Source: Arthonia radiata
Lineage: Eukaryota; Ascomycota; Arthoniomycetes; Arthoniales; Arthoniaceae
NCBI GenBank assembly: GCA_002989075.1
Contig: PSQN01000017.1
Coordinates: 434,001 to 498,000, forward strand
Reading direction: 5' to 3'
DNA length: 64,000 nucleotides
The position numbers and the translations under genes are program-made. Positions 1 through 10,533 of this stretch are shown piece after piece. The notes beneath the pieces are model-generated. The model searched no databases. It worked only from the letters and a program-made list of their open reading frames with translations, and had not been told where the DNA came from. The stretch's first letter is position 1; every line of letters starts with the position of its first letter.

Positions 1-196
1 GGAGATTTCGCAAGTGTTCAACTTCACAGTCGCGGCCCGTATGCCGTTGATTGTTTCGCGCGATCTCGCAAGCCCAAAATCTTGGCGTTGCTGACAGGGG
101 CAGCAGATAGTTGAACCAAAATAGGTATCAATTCGACAATCATTCTCAATTCTTAGTGTACAGAGACGGCAAGTTTAGACAGAGGAATGCGTGAGA

Positions 197-1127
197 CTAC
201 AGGTTGCCCCGAAACTTCGCAAAGGCGTCCTTGACAGACATGCCTTTCTCGACTTCCTCCTTCACCTTCTCGTCAGCTCTGATCAGCTTGGGTGCCAAGT
301 CGAGAACTGCATCAATTTTGTCCTGCGGGATCACTACGCAGCCTTCGACCGGATCGCTGACGACGACGTCGCCCTGCAAGAAGTCGTCAGTAACGAGCTA
401 GGTAATGTGTTTGGCGCCTCATACCGGTCTGATGAGGACACCTTGAACCGTGATCGGCACATTGATCGCCCACGGCTTTGTCTCCATGCCAGCGCCCACT
501 GTCGATGTGCCGGTCGCCCAGATCTAGCTTCTATCAGTATAGGCTTGCCACAAGCGCATCGACCTCAGCGCACCGGGATGTGCTTCGTTTTCAGCTCGGT
601 CAAGTCTCTGATCCTACCGCCGATCAGGATGCCCTTTGCGCCACGCGTCTTCATTCTCGAAGCCATGATTCCACCCAGCGCAGCGCAGCTCTGCCCCTTC
701 GGTTGGCTCATAACCACAAACGTCTCCGGCGGCGTGAGATCGACCCAGTGAGTGTTCGCCGGGATGTTGGACATCATAATCCCTTGAAAGTCTTCGCCAT
801 CATCATGAGGAGCGCCACCTTTCGGCACTAGAAGGACAGTCGATGCAGGTGCAGCGATCTTGGGCAGGAGCTGAATCTTGTCAGATGTGACGCCGTTGGG
901 TGCGAAATGCCCTGCCGTGGGTCAGGACGGTCACAGCCTTGCGTACTTTTCTGTTGTACACACTGAGGTCTGGTAGGAACCCTGCATTGGGAACCTTTAG
1001 TTTGAGTAGGACGTCTGAAATCTATTCTTAGTGAGTATGAGGCGTTGACACACTGAGACGGCAAGAGGCGCGAGCTCACATCGCAAGCACTCAACTGCGC
1101 CAGCGCTTTGATCTTACTGCTCGCCAT
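197..1127 (-). CDS. RraA-like / HMG-CHA aldolase family protein
   Basis: Five exons read on the minus strand: 1127-1080, 1021-964, 911-574, 523-425, 373-197, giving about 239 aa, the usual size for this family. The frame is kept at every junction. The start MASSKIKALAQLSACD runs into ISDVLLKLKVPNAGFLPDL, typical of fungal RraA-like proteins. The motif GGRIRDLTEL carries the Arg-Asp pair that in this family binds the divalent metal and substrate carboxylate. The C-terminal exon has the conserved GDVVVSDPVEG and VVIPQ. Known relatives include yeast YER010C and bacterial 4-hydroxy-4-methyl-2-oxoglutarate aldolases, which cleave oxo-acids and decarboxylate oxaloacetate. The true substrate cannot be read from sequence. 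It lies 203 bp downstream of the acyltransferase on the same strand. The second intron (963-912) is the least certain junction. Confidence 0.88.
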
Positions 1128-1330
1128 CGAGGGTGGCTTGTAGAATAGGTGTTGTTGTGAGTCCGACTACCTCAGCTCAAGGTCAAGTAAGCTTGGCCGA
1201 GGCCCATGACGTGCAAGCTCGGGGCTTTCCCCTTTTTCGCCATACGCTCCTTCTTTGAGTTAGGAGACAGGTGGACTGATTCGAGGTGGTGGCAGCCGCG
1301 ACCGCAATGGGCTGAAGTTGGCAGAACACG

Positions 1331-2941
1331 TCAAGTCATTGGCTTTTCCCAGGTACTTCGCCGGACTTTGAGCACATTTGACTGCTTATGCGGGAAAGTC
1401 ACCTCCCCTTCTTTGAAGAAGCCAAGCTCTTGACAATAGTTCAGCAGCTTGGCGTTATCGACTCGAGGCTCCATCAGAACCGTGTTCGTCCGCATGTCAG
1501 CCAGCCAGCAGTAATGGATCAAAGCCGACAACCAGATCTTGATGCGGTGTGGTCCTCGGAATTCCTGCTCCCCCACAAGGACGTGCAAGCCTCGATCCCA
1601 GTCATCGACTGCTCCTCCAAGGTACTTGCCCAGGTTGTCTTCTTTGACCCAGTAGATCTCGAAGTATCCGAAAGGCTTACCATCCCAACAGCCAATCACT
1701 GGAAAGCTGTGCCTGCTTTGCATGCCATGCTTGAGAAACTCTTCCTGGTGTGACTCGGGCCCTTGCTCGCCCCATGAGTATGACACACGGGGATCGTTCA
1801 TCCACCTATTAAGCAGCTGGACGTCGTTCTCGCTTTCAAGCTCCATGGACGCCATGGATGCCATAGTAGGCACAAGGTTGTCCGACAGACTTTGTCGCGG
1901 AGTCGAGAAGCCTCCTAAGCTAGGCTGACCGGATTGGATCGACCAGGGGCCCTGCCTAGAAGGCGCCTTTGGAGATACTGACGCTACACGAAACGACAGG
2001 TATTGACCAACACTTGGAATGTAGCGACAGTAGAATGTCTCGCCTTGTCGGAAAGGCTTCGGTCTGATGGGATGGCGTATGCCGTTGGTAAACGTGAACT
2101 GCGGTGGATGCGGTGGATAATATGTTGGTAAGTGGCTCGTCGACTGGAACGGGCCGAACGATCCCGGGCTCTGAGCACCGCCTGGCGTAGCTAATGGGGA
2201 ATCGATACCACCACCAGCACGAGCGGGCGACCCTGGCCGAGAGGCGAAAGGAGTGCCACTAGCGGCCGGTAGACCCGAGTTGATTACTGGCTCCAGCGTG
2301 AAGAGGAATATCCTGGCATCCATCTGCCAGAAGGCACGGCGGCTGACAAACATGTCGTGGAAGCCAACATCAGCTTTGTCGTCGCTCTTCAATCCCACAC
2401 TTGAATCATGACTAGCAACCAAGCCCATGCGCTCGAGTTTGGTGAGCATCTTCTTGCCCTTGAAAATGCCTTCCCTGTTGATGTTGATAATCCACTCACC
2501 CTTGGGCTTGCCATCTTGCGCAGTATTGGCGCACTCTTTGCTGTTCAACTGGGGAGCGGGCTCCGGCTGATGGAAATACCACCACAAGGTCGACCAGATC
2601 ATCATAGCGATTTGCCGCGTCTGAGAGACCGGCGGCTTGTACTCAGTACTGCTGGGGTTCGAGATGGCCGAGATGAACATGTGGTCATTGTTGAGGGTTG
2701 GCCGCTTGTAGCGGTGGACATGATGCTGCTTACGATGGCCTTCCGAGTCCTGGGGCGGCTCTTGAGTGGTGTCTTTGGGACTATCAGGGTCATCGTCTTC
2801 CTCGCTGAGCATGACAGTCCATCCTGGCGGAAAGATGGATTTATGCAACGCTAGCTCGTTAGACCTGAAGGACAAACCTCCAAAGACCGGGGTCACTGTT
2901 AGCGTCTGCCCGTTGGGCAGATGGACTGATGAGGGTGCCAT
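1331..2941 (-). CDS. Siderophore N5-hydroxyornithine acyltransferase, SidF/SidL-like
   Basis: Uninterrupted, 536 aa from the ATG at 2941 (MAPSSVHLPNGQTLTVTP). The frame stays open a little upstream but without an ATG. Residues about 365-530 form the AlcB/IucB-type GNAT acyltransferase domain: WMNDPRVSYSWGEQG, FGYFEIYWVKED, the conserved-His stretch GLHVLVGEQEFRGPHR, and VLMEPRVDNAKLLNYCQELGF. The N-terminal part (VHLPNGQ, FPPGWTV, RQIAMMIWSTLWWYFHQPEP) matches fungal SidF and SidL. Family role: transfer of an acyl group (acetyl for SidL, anhydromevalonyl for SidF) to N5-hydroxyornithine, building hydroxamate siderophores for iron uptake or storage. A Gly/Pro/Ser-rich insert lies around residues 230-370. 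The C-terminus (EKPMT) is not a PTS1 signal. No NRPS or ornithine hydroxylase gene lies nearby. SidF versus SidL is not resolved. Confidence 0.85.
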   Translation of the reverse strand: MAPSSVHLPNGQTLTVTPVFGGLSFRSNELALHKSIFPPGWTVMLSEEDDDPDSPKDTTQEPPQDSEGHRKQHHVHRYKRPTLNNDHMFISAISNPSSTEYKPPVSQTRQIAMMIWSTLWWYFHQPEPAPQLNSKECANTAQDGKPKGEWIININREGIFKGKKMLTKLERMGLVASHDSSVGLKSDDKADVGFHDMFVSRRAFWQMDARIFLFTLEPVINSGLPAASGTPFASRPGSPARAGGGIDSPLATPGGAQSPGSFGPFQSTSHLPTYYPPHPPQFTFTNGIRHPIRPKPFRQGETFYCRYIPSVGQYLSFRVASVSPKAPSRQGPWSIQSGQPSLGGFSTPRQSLSDNLVPTMASMASMELESENDVQLLNRWMNDPRVSYSWGEQGPESHQEEFLKHGMQSRHSFPVIGCWDGKPFGYFEIYWVKEDNLGKYLGGAVDDWDRGLHVLVGEQEFRGPHRIKIWLSALIHYCWLADMRTNTVLMEPRVDNAKLLNYCQELGFFKEGEVTFPHKQSNVLKVRRSTWEKPMT

Positions 2942-3303
2942 TGCACGGAGAGTGTTCAATCAGAAAGACGACATTGAAGGCATGGAAAATCTGGAGAGTC
3001 GCAGCTCCGCACATCGGTACTGATTGTCTGGTCTTCTGAGACGATAGCGGGCCACTGCGGGATGAGAGCTCTGGACCTGCGCCTCCAACCAGGTCAACAG
3101 CTCTTGGTCGCGCCATACAATATTATGGGCGCCTTATTTTTCAGGCATCCAAGAGTCGACCTCCCCGTGCTCTCCGTCTTCTTGATCTCTCTCATCACAA
3201 CCGCGCTGAACAGCGTATACATCATCCGAACCATGACATAACGGCCTCTCATAGCGCATGTGCGCATATCCGCTAATCCATAATCACTAGTTTCTATCCC
3301 AAC
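2942..3303. promoter_or_regulatory. Divergent promoter region, acyltransferase / DLT1
   Basis: A 362-bp stretch between two genes read outward. It must hold both 5' regions. I see isolated GATA cores (for example near 3040) but no clear long iron-regulator site, so no operator is claimed. Confidence 0.5.
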
Positions 3304-4386
3304 ATGGCGACGGGCAGGTACTCATATCTCTTCTTTCGTACTCTCTACCTCTCCTCCTACGTCCTCTTCTTCGTCGCTCTCGTCCTCGCACTGGCCGTCA
3401 CCCCTGGCGACCACATCTATCAGACCGTCTCCAACCACAAGCTTGGCAACGTCTTCGTTGTCGGAGGCACGTACCTCGTCACGGGCTCAATTGCTGTTTT
3501 CATTTACGCATCGCGGCTGTACACAAACCGCACCACTCTTGCTGCGATACCGAAGCCTTATCTACCTATCGAGGATGGCGAGGTGAGCAAGTCAGTCAGG
3601 CGGATGATTGTCAGAAATCGCGAGCGGAGCGCATTGGTGCTGCTGCAGACGAAGCCGCGAAAGGATCCACTAAACGTGAAAGGAGCGGAGGACGACGGAC
3701 CGAGACGCCGTAGCACGGAGAGCAGCCGTGCAAAGGCTTCAAAATCCAAGGAACCAAAGCTGCCAAAGAATCGTACGCTGGAGATTGACCCCGTGGATCC
3801 GCCTTGGGGAAGGATTGTGCATCCAGGGTGGTCGGCGCCAGATTCAGCGGATCTACCAGACCTGCACTTCGGCACGGTGATCGAGGAGCTACCAAATCTG
3901 CTCGAAGCTCGCGCGGTCTCGCTCGCGCCGCCGGATCCCGCGTTTGACTTCATGGCGCCTGGTGCTGGAGTTGTGCAGGCACCGCCGGATCCGGACGTCA
4001 TGAGCAAGCTACAGAGGAAGCCTATGCAGGGGTTGAGGCAGTATCTGGGGCATCTTACAGACCTGGGAGTGTTGATGGATGATGAGTTGGTGGAGGAGTT
4101 TCTGGGGCTGTACGAGGAGGCGAGGTTCTCCACGAATGCGGTTACGGAAGAAGAGTTCAAAGCGCTGATGGCATGCTTCTCGCAACTACTGACACGAATG
4201 GGTGAGGCAGATGCGGCGTCACCTAGCAAGGAAGACGATAGTAGCGGAAGCAGGACCTCGTCTGCTACAGACAGGGGGTCCGTGAGGCGGGCGGGCATAT
4301 CAAAGCCGGCTGCAGATACTGCCAGTATCCATAGCACTGCATCACAGGGCAGCATCGTCAAGCATATAGTTCATGAGCCAGGCTAA
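3304..4386 (+). CDS. DLT1: Dlt1-like (defect at low temperature) membrane protein
   Basis: Single exon, 360 aa, ATG at 3304. Two hydrophobic spans lie near the N-terminus, about residues 8-30 (YLSSYVLFFVALVLALAV) and 47-68 (NVFVVGGTYLVTGSIAVFIY). The family-typical IYASRLYTNRTTLAAIPK follows. The cytosolic-looking part carries DPPWGRIVHPGWSAPDSADL and LHFGTVIEELPNLLEARAV, both hallmarks of fungal Dlt1. Then come a short conserved helical region (GLRQYLGHLTDLGVLMDDEL) and a Ser-rich tail. Dlt1 was named in yeast for a growth defect at low temperature; its biochemical role is not known. It is transcribed away from the siderophore acyltransferase. Confidence 0.85.
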   Translation: MATGRYSYLFFRTLYLSSYVLFFVALVLALAVTPGDHIYQTVSNHKLGNVFVVGGTYLVTGSIAVFIYASRLYTNRTTLAAIPKPYLPIEDGEVSKSVRRMIVRNRERSALVLLQTKPRKDPLNVKGAEDDGPRRRSTESSRAKASKSKEPKLPKNRTLEIDPVDPPWGRIVHPGWSAPDSADLPDLHFGTVIEELPNLLEARAVSLAPPDPAFDFMAPGAGVVQAPPDPDVMSKLQRKPMQGLRQYLGHLTDLGVLMDDELVEEFLGLYEEARFSTNAVTEEEFKALMACFSQLLTRMGEADAASPSKEDDSSGSRTSSATDRGSVRRAGISKPAADTASIHSTASQGSIVKHIVHEPG

Positions 4387-4797
4387 GCAATCAAACGATT
4401 TCGAACAGCTTCCCGCCGCCTTGCAATGAAGAGCCAATTTTATGTTTGATGAGCCATCATCTGTTGTCTCCTCTGGTGTCCTATGAGCGAGTGCGAGATG
4501 TTCTTTTGATACCATTTGAGCTGATATAGCACGCGTAAATAAGGCTACACGTGCTCGTAGATCTCTCGAGTCATCATACGCACAGTCGATTTGCACATTC
4601 AAACACGCAAAGCAACAGCACCAATGTTGTCCATGCGGGAATGCAGTGAAAGTGAAAGTGAAAATTATTCCAACCAGCAAGTCGGAGTTCTTGGCATTTC
4701 TTGGCACATCCAGGTGCTCCATGCTCTACCTTTTCTGGCATCGTATGGAATTGGCCTTGGTCGAAAGGTTCCCATGAACAACGGGTCAAACTTTGTC
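4387..4797. other. Intergenic, DLT1 to twin-CX9C gene
   Basis: About 410 bp holding the DLT1 3' region and the next gene's 5' region. The downstream frame is open from 4591 with ATGs at 4591 and 4774, so a longer N-terminus cannot be excluded. No other signal seen. Confidence 0.4.
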
Positions 4798-5970
4798 ATG
4801 GGCTGGTTTCCATTATGGGGTCAAGCTGACCCTTTGGAAGAGATTGACCCTAGTCTGCGGCAGTTCCTCGAAAAAGAAACATCACAAAAGTACAGAGACG
4901 TGGACAACGCAAGTTCCAGTGGGCGTGCCGATACGCCAGGAGGATGGAGTGTACCAACTTTTCGCTCGATCTTCGGACTAGGGGAGGGAGCGACCCAGTC
5001 AAGTGAGGAACAAGGGAAGCATGAGCAAGCAGCTGCAGCCGCAGCTGCAGCAAAGCAAACTGCGCAACCAGCAATTCCAGACGAGTCGCTGTTCAAAGAC
5101 GGCCGCTACGCGCATCTGTGGAAGACGTACAGACCCAGTATCGAAGCTGAGGAGGCGGGCAAATCGGATCAGGAGAAGTTGACGGATATTGTGTCCGCGT
5201 TCAAAGAGCGCAATGCAGAGCTTGGACGAGCAGCGATGGAGAATTGTGCAATGGAACAGATGGCCATACACGAGTGCTTCTCAAGCGGTGGCTGGACAGC
5301 ACGCATGACAATGTGTCGTGCGGAGAACAGAAACTTAGAGAAGTGCGTGGGGATGCAGACGAAATTCCTACGCGCTCTTGGCTATCTGTCGCTGTTTGAC
5401 AGGACGCCTGAGGAAAGCGAGAAAATACAGATGCATGCCGACACCCTCTATCAAAAGATGTTGAAGCAAGAGAAGGCGATTGAAGAAGCGAAGGAGAAGG
5501 GCTTGCCTCCACCAGAGCTGGAGCCTCTCATAAACCCTGCGACTCCAGATGGCCATTCCAATAACTCGACTTTGCCCATGCCTATGACACCAGAAGGCAC
5601 AAGACCGAATGACTTCCGCCCACAGCGTGCGCCAATCAGATTTGAGTCCCTGCCCCAGCATCTGCAGGAGAAATACACCAGCGAGCGTCTGAAAGAATTG
5701 GAAGGACCAAAGCTGGAGCTGGCCAAGCGTGAACTTGAGCAGGACCTTGCTTGGAAGTCTGAGCTACTGGATCGCTTTGGTGAACGGTATGTCGAGGAAC
5801 GGAAGGAGCGCCTGCAGAGACAAGAACGAGGTCAAGAACGAATGAGCGACAAAGTCAAGAGATGGTTCGATATGCGCGACTGGAGCAGGGTCGACGAGCT
5901 CGAAGCTCAGAGGAGGGAAGAGCAGGCCAAAGGGCAAGGTCCTATTCAGCAAACATCGACTGGGGGGTGA
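4798..5970 (+). CDS. Conserved fungal twin-CX9C (CHCH-like) protein
   Basis: Single exon. I choose the ATG at 4798 (MGWFPLWGQADPLEEIDPSL, 390 aa) because MGW..DPSLR..L is how I recall this fungal family beginning; an in-frame ATG at 4774 would add 8 residues. The centre holds two CX9C motifs, C150-x9-C160 and C173-x9-C183, separated by 12 residues. That is the spacing of coiled-coil-helix-coiled-coil-helix proteins imported into the mitochondrial intermembrane space and oxidised by Mia40. Unlike classic small CHCH proteins it is long: an Ala-rich stretch lies at about residues 79-90 and a charged coiled-coil region makes up the C-terminal third (HLQEKYTSERLKELEG and on). The mitochondrial location is inferred from the motif only. 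No precise function is recognised. Confidence 0.72.
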   Translation: MGWFPLWGQADPLEEIDPSLRQFLEKETSQKYRDVDNASSSGRADTPGGWSVPTFRSIFGLGEGATQSSEEQGKHEQAAAAAAAAKQTAQPAIPDESLFKDGRYAHLWKTYRPSIEAEEAGKSDQEKLTDIVSAFKERNAELGRAAMENCAMEQMAIHECFSSGGWTARMTMCRAENRNLEKCVGMQTKFLRALGYLSLFDRTPEESEKIQMHADTLYQKMLKQEKAIEEAKEKGLPPPELEPLINPATPDGHSNNSTLPMPMTPEGTRPNDFRPQRAPIRFESLPQHLQEKYTSERLKELEGPKLELAKRELEQDLAWKSELLDRFGERYVEERKERLQRQERGQERMSDKVKRWFDMRDWSRVDELEAQRREEQAKGQGPIQQTSTGG

Positions 5971-6973
5971 ATGCCTCGACACCGCCTGTCCTTCATGTGA
6001 CGCATGGAATTCAACGCTCCCTCTGGCGAGACATCTCCTACCCTGATCAGGATCGTGGCTCCTTCACCGACGGGCGTTGCACGGTCGCCTTACGCCAGCG
6101 CCGCTGTCCGTCATTGAGCCAGCTTTCTTTTCGAAGAAACATCAGCGCTCTGCTCTAGACCTGACGAGACTAAGTGTTCAGCATTGATGAAGATGAAGAC
6201 ATGACGAGCATCATTCGAGCCCATTCAAGGCATTCGTATGCACGCTTTTTGCCGGCCGGCCACAGAACCCTCCAGCTATGGCACACAAACTCCGAAATGT
6301 TCGCGTCAATTAATCAGAGGAGCACCCGGCTGCCGGAGCCCATTCAGATACACATTCGGGTGCAACAGTAGCAACTCAGATCCAAGCACCGTTCTGTCTC
6401 CGGTCGCGCCCTCTTACGGGAAAGGGGGAGGCCTTAATTCGGATTAGCGTATTCTTGGCGTTGGCCTCTACTGAGATCTGGCATGTTTGGCTTCGCTCAT
6501 ATCTTTACCACGATGTCGCCAGGTGTGCGCTGGGCAAAGACAGTTGGTCCTTTGCTTTTTGTGCCTTATTGCCCCTGCTCTATAATAGAACATGATCGAA
6601 GAACGCAATCGCTGCATGCCGGCAGTTAGCTTACAATCCAATGGGTGACAGCAGCCAATCCCAGGACCAGAAAAGAGGCACATTCGATGGCCTTTATGTA
6701 TTGGAAATATGTATTACCGCTTGGGACACTCTCGGAGTGCTCCTCAGATCGGTGCCTTGGATTCTCACTCCAACGTCCGAAGAACCAGCAAAAGGTGTAG
6801 CACACACTTCCAATCACTTACCAATAGTCTGAACACCGCCGACCGTCCTTCACGCGGCTAGAATGCCGAGACTTGACTCAAGCATAAAACCACACTAAGC
6901 GTGATATCCAAGATGTACGCGTGCTTCAGCGCTCCAAAGCGCCTCTGACAGCCAGCGAGTCACTATCGTGTCA
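5971..6973. other. Intergenic, convergent 3' regions
   Basis: About 1.0 kb between two genes that end toward each other. Reading frames are short and show no family features. I see no RNA gene or repeat here. Confidence 0.4.
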
Positions 6974-9900
6974 TTATCCAGCAGGGGTTGTGGGCTGCGA
7001 ACGATCGTGGACACTCTCCTGGCTTGTCAAACGCTGCTCAACGGAGGCCCTACCGACTGAGCTCCCGGAGACATGCGAAGGCTTTCTCGGACTCATGACT
7101 GACGTTGAACCATTCTGTCTCGAATCAATCGATCCCATGAATGAGTCTCTGTCGGTGCTGCTGTACCGCTTCAACACTTTCTTGATCTCCTGTTTCTTGA
7201 TGGGCTTTCCAATGAAATAGTCCATTCCAGAATCGAAGCATTCACGCTCATTCAAATCGTCCGTGAAGGCGGTCAACGCAACGATGGGTGCAGTAAACCC
7301 AGCTTGGCGGATCAATTTTGTGCTCTGCCTGCCGTCCATCCTCGGCATCTGAACGTCCATCAAGATGAGATCAAATGGGTCCTGTGCGGCCAAGCTTTCT
7401 TGGACCTTCTCGTAAGCCTCTTCTCCATCTTTGGCAACAGTTACATTCGACACATCTTCCAGTTCGAGCAGCCGGACTACGACTTTTCTGTTCGTTTCGT
7501 TGTCCTCCGCCACCAAGACTCTCAGGGCTTGCTTCGGCTTTGGAGTCCCTGGGAGACTCTCGCTGGCTGGCGAAGACATTGGTGGCGTTGAGCTTGAAAA
7601 GAACGGCTGGCTGAGTCCCACTAACCTAGGTTTCGAGAGCTTCGAGACGATCGACGCGGATCTCGGGCTTGTCTCGAGAGGGCTGGTCATCGTCTGTTCG
7701 TTGGCTTCCTTCTGTGTCGGCTCTTGTGGTGGGTGTCGCAGCGATTCTGTGCTGCTCGATGTCGTCGAATCTTTGCCTGCCTCGTGGGGTCCCAACACAC
7801 GCAACGGAATTTTCACAGAGAACGTGCTTCCTTTTCCAGGCTCACTCTGAATGCTTATGGTACCATGCATTAATTTGGCCAATTGTGAGCATATCGAAAG
7901 TCCAAGTCCTGTGCCACCATGCTTCCTGGCCAAACTCACATCTCCTTGGACAAATGGCTGGAAGATCCTTTCTTGGATGTCAGAAGCGATGCCGGGTCCG
8001 GTGTCCTGTACTTCGAATTCGAACCAGCATTGAGGAAATTGGTCAACTGCTGCATTAACCGGTAAAGCGTCCGTTGACCGACTCCGCTGACCGGTAGAAT
8101 AGCCGCGCGCCCTTTCAACATCCAGAGATGGTTTGTCGTCTTCTGGCACTAAATCAAGAGGAGACTTCTCGCGGAGGTTACTACTCTGTAATGAGTCTCG
8201 TTTGGTTGCCGCTCCGGCCTGATGCCATGGGTCGACGAAGGCCGTTTTCTCGGGTTTAATGTCCTCCAGCTGTCGAATACGAAGCCACACGTTACCGTTC
8301 TTTGGTGTGAACTTCAGTGCATTGCCTACCAGGTTGATGACGATCTGGAGGATGCGATTTTGATCTCCCAGCACAGATAAAAACTTGACATTGTCGGGAT
8401 CGTCTGCGAAGCATACCTTGCCCGACGAGGACTCACGATTTCTCGCAGTCTCATACGACACCGACAACGTGACGCCGTTCGTCTTCGCCTGATTGTCAAA
8501 CACTGCTCCAATCTGAGTTGCGATGTTACGTATCCGAAAGCGCTTCTCCTCTAACGCCAGCGCGTGGCCGGCTTGATTCTTTGAGAACGTAAGCAGATCT
8601 GTAAGAAGGTTGTGTAGAAGATCGCCGCTGCGATAGATGATGTTCAAGGACTCCTTGATACGCTTTGGATCCTCTTCCTGCATGCATACGGCTGTCATAC
8701 CAAGGATGCCCTAAACAATGGATTAGCCTCTGGACATGGGTTTTCCGAAGGCAAATAAGAACCACTCACATTGAGAGGCGTCTTGAGCTCATGCGAGATA
8801 TTGGCGATGAATAGAGACTTGCTTTCATTCGCCGCCTCGGCAGCTTTCTTGCTCTGCTCCAGCTCCTGAGTCCGCTCTTTGACTCTTTCTTCGAGTCGCG
8901 TGTACTGGAGAGAAAGCTCATCCGACATTTCATTGAACACTTGAGTGAGATCAGAAAGTTCGTCCTTGATACAGCTCAGCAGCTTTCTCTCTCTTACGCG
9001 CGGCGGGATACGAAATTGAGAGTGCGCGCCAGTAAGCTTGTGTATGTCCTTCCTCTTAGGAGTTGGCTCTATATCGTAGGTAGTGCTAGGACCCTTGCCG
9101 TTGGTTGAAAAGAGACTATCTCTCCACGAGGGTTTGGATTGATGCGAGCTCTTGCTCCCGTGTCGGTCGAGGCCTCTAGGCGACTGATGACCGTCGTTCG
9201 CCTGGTTCCTAGCTAAGCCTTTCTCAGACGTTGAGTCTCCATCGCTGTAATGAGCTATGGATTCTGCAGTAGCAGCTCGCAGCCGGCGAACTGGGCCAGA
9301 CCATATGCTTGTGATCGGTACCACGGTGAGGATCAAAGCCGCCAATGTTGAAAAGACAGAGATGAGGATGACCTCGCGAAGATTCGCAATGGGTTCGTAT
9401 ACCTCTTGACTAGTATATTCGATCATCACGATCCAGTCACACAACGCGCTTCGTGGGCTTGCATAACCCACTCCAACAGATCTGCCATTCTCGTTACGGT
9501 CCTGCAGGTGGCTACCCCCGGACTTGAGATCTTTCCAATCGCTCATGAACGCCAACAGAGCTGCGGGATAATCTTTAAGATGCCACGCATCCGTCACGTT
9601 CTTCGTTGATTGTGGTCTCTGCACCTCCGGCTCGTTGCCAGAGTCTCTGGCTGGTGGTAAGACGAAGTGTACTGGCTGGTCGATAATCTTCTGACCCTCG
9701 TCATAGTACGGGACCTCAGGCGGAACACCGCTGAATCGATTGTCGATACTGTCAGGCCCTACGATGAGATTCAAGCCAGTCTTGCCCATGGCTATCGGAT
9801 CTTGAGAGACCTGAAGGATGAGTCGACCGTCCAAGACGACAGTCAGCCAGCCAAGTATCTGCGTGTTGCTGGTATCTGTCACCGCTCTGGTAATGGAGAA

Positions 9901-10533
9901 CAATACAAAAGTGCCATTACCCCAGAAAGGACCCAAGAAGATAGTTGACTGGGCGTCCATTTGTCTCCCATTGAACCACGCATTGTCTTGACCATTTGGC
10001 GCAGGCGGATATGTGAAATTTGGGTACAGCACCGACGGAAGCCCGGCAGCCATGTGACTCAGCCAAATTGCAGAGCCGTTCGCCCCGACATATGGGAAGA
10101 GAATGTGTGGGCTTTGCGCATTGTCGCTCGTAACGTTCAGCAAAGGTGTGCGCGTCGTATTGTCTCCATCTCTTGCAGGCCACACCGCCGCTTGCATAGC
10201 CAATGACTCTTGTTGGATCCCAGTAAGAGCGTTCGCAAGATTGGTCGTCGTCTGGTTCAGCATCACACCCGAGAGAGTTCCATCCGTGTGGTTGACGAGC
10301 ATGTCTCTTAGCCACTCGCGACTAGCAAGTGCCTTGACTGTGTTGTCCATCGTTTGTAATGAGAGTGACAGTTGGCCGGCTTTGAGCGCAGCAACCTGCC
10401 CATATCGTGCATTGCGTAGATTGAGGACGAAGTTGTGGACGGTGATCCAGCTAGCTATGGAGATAACGGCGATGGCGACAAGGCCCGACAGCATGAACAA
10501 GCAGCCAAGCTGCGTTCGAATGGAGATGCGCAT
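6974..10533 (-). CDS. SLN1: Sln1-type osmosensing hybrid histidine kinase
   Basis: Two exons, 10533-8770 and 8710-6974, joined across a 59-bp intron right after the H-box Asn (ELKTPLN|GILGMTAV), give 1166 aa; yeast Sln1 is 1220. Two membrane spans, about residues 9-33 and 387-410, flank an extracellular sensor loop with several N-glycosylation sequons. A HAMP-like linker and coiled coil (LEERVKERTQELEQSKK) lead to the phospho-acceptor H581 in NISHELKTPLN. The ATPase lobe has the N-box QIVINLVGNALKF (about 710-722), DTGPGIA (about 824-830) and GGTGLGLSI (about 853). A C-terminal receiver domain carries D1040 in LILMDVQMPRMDG. Known role: a phosphorelay through Ypd1 and Ssk1 to the Hog1 MAPK pathway at the plasma membrane. 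All catalytic motifs look intact. The group VI assignment is by architecture. Confidence 0.92.

Noticed and set aside
1-3303. Siderophore gene cluster at the left end
   Set aside because: Only one siderophore-family gene is present. The adjacent RraA-like and DLT1 genes have no known siderophore role.
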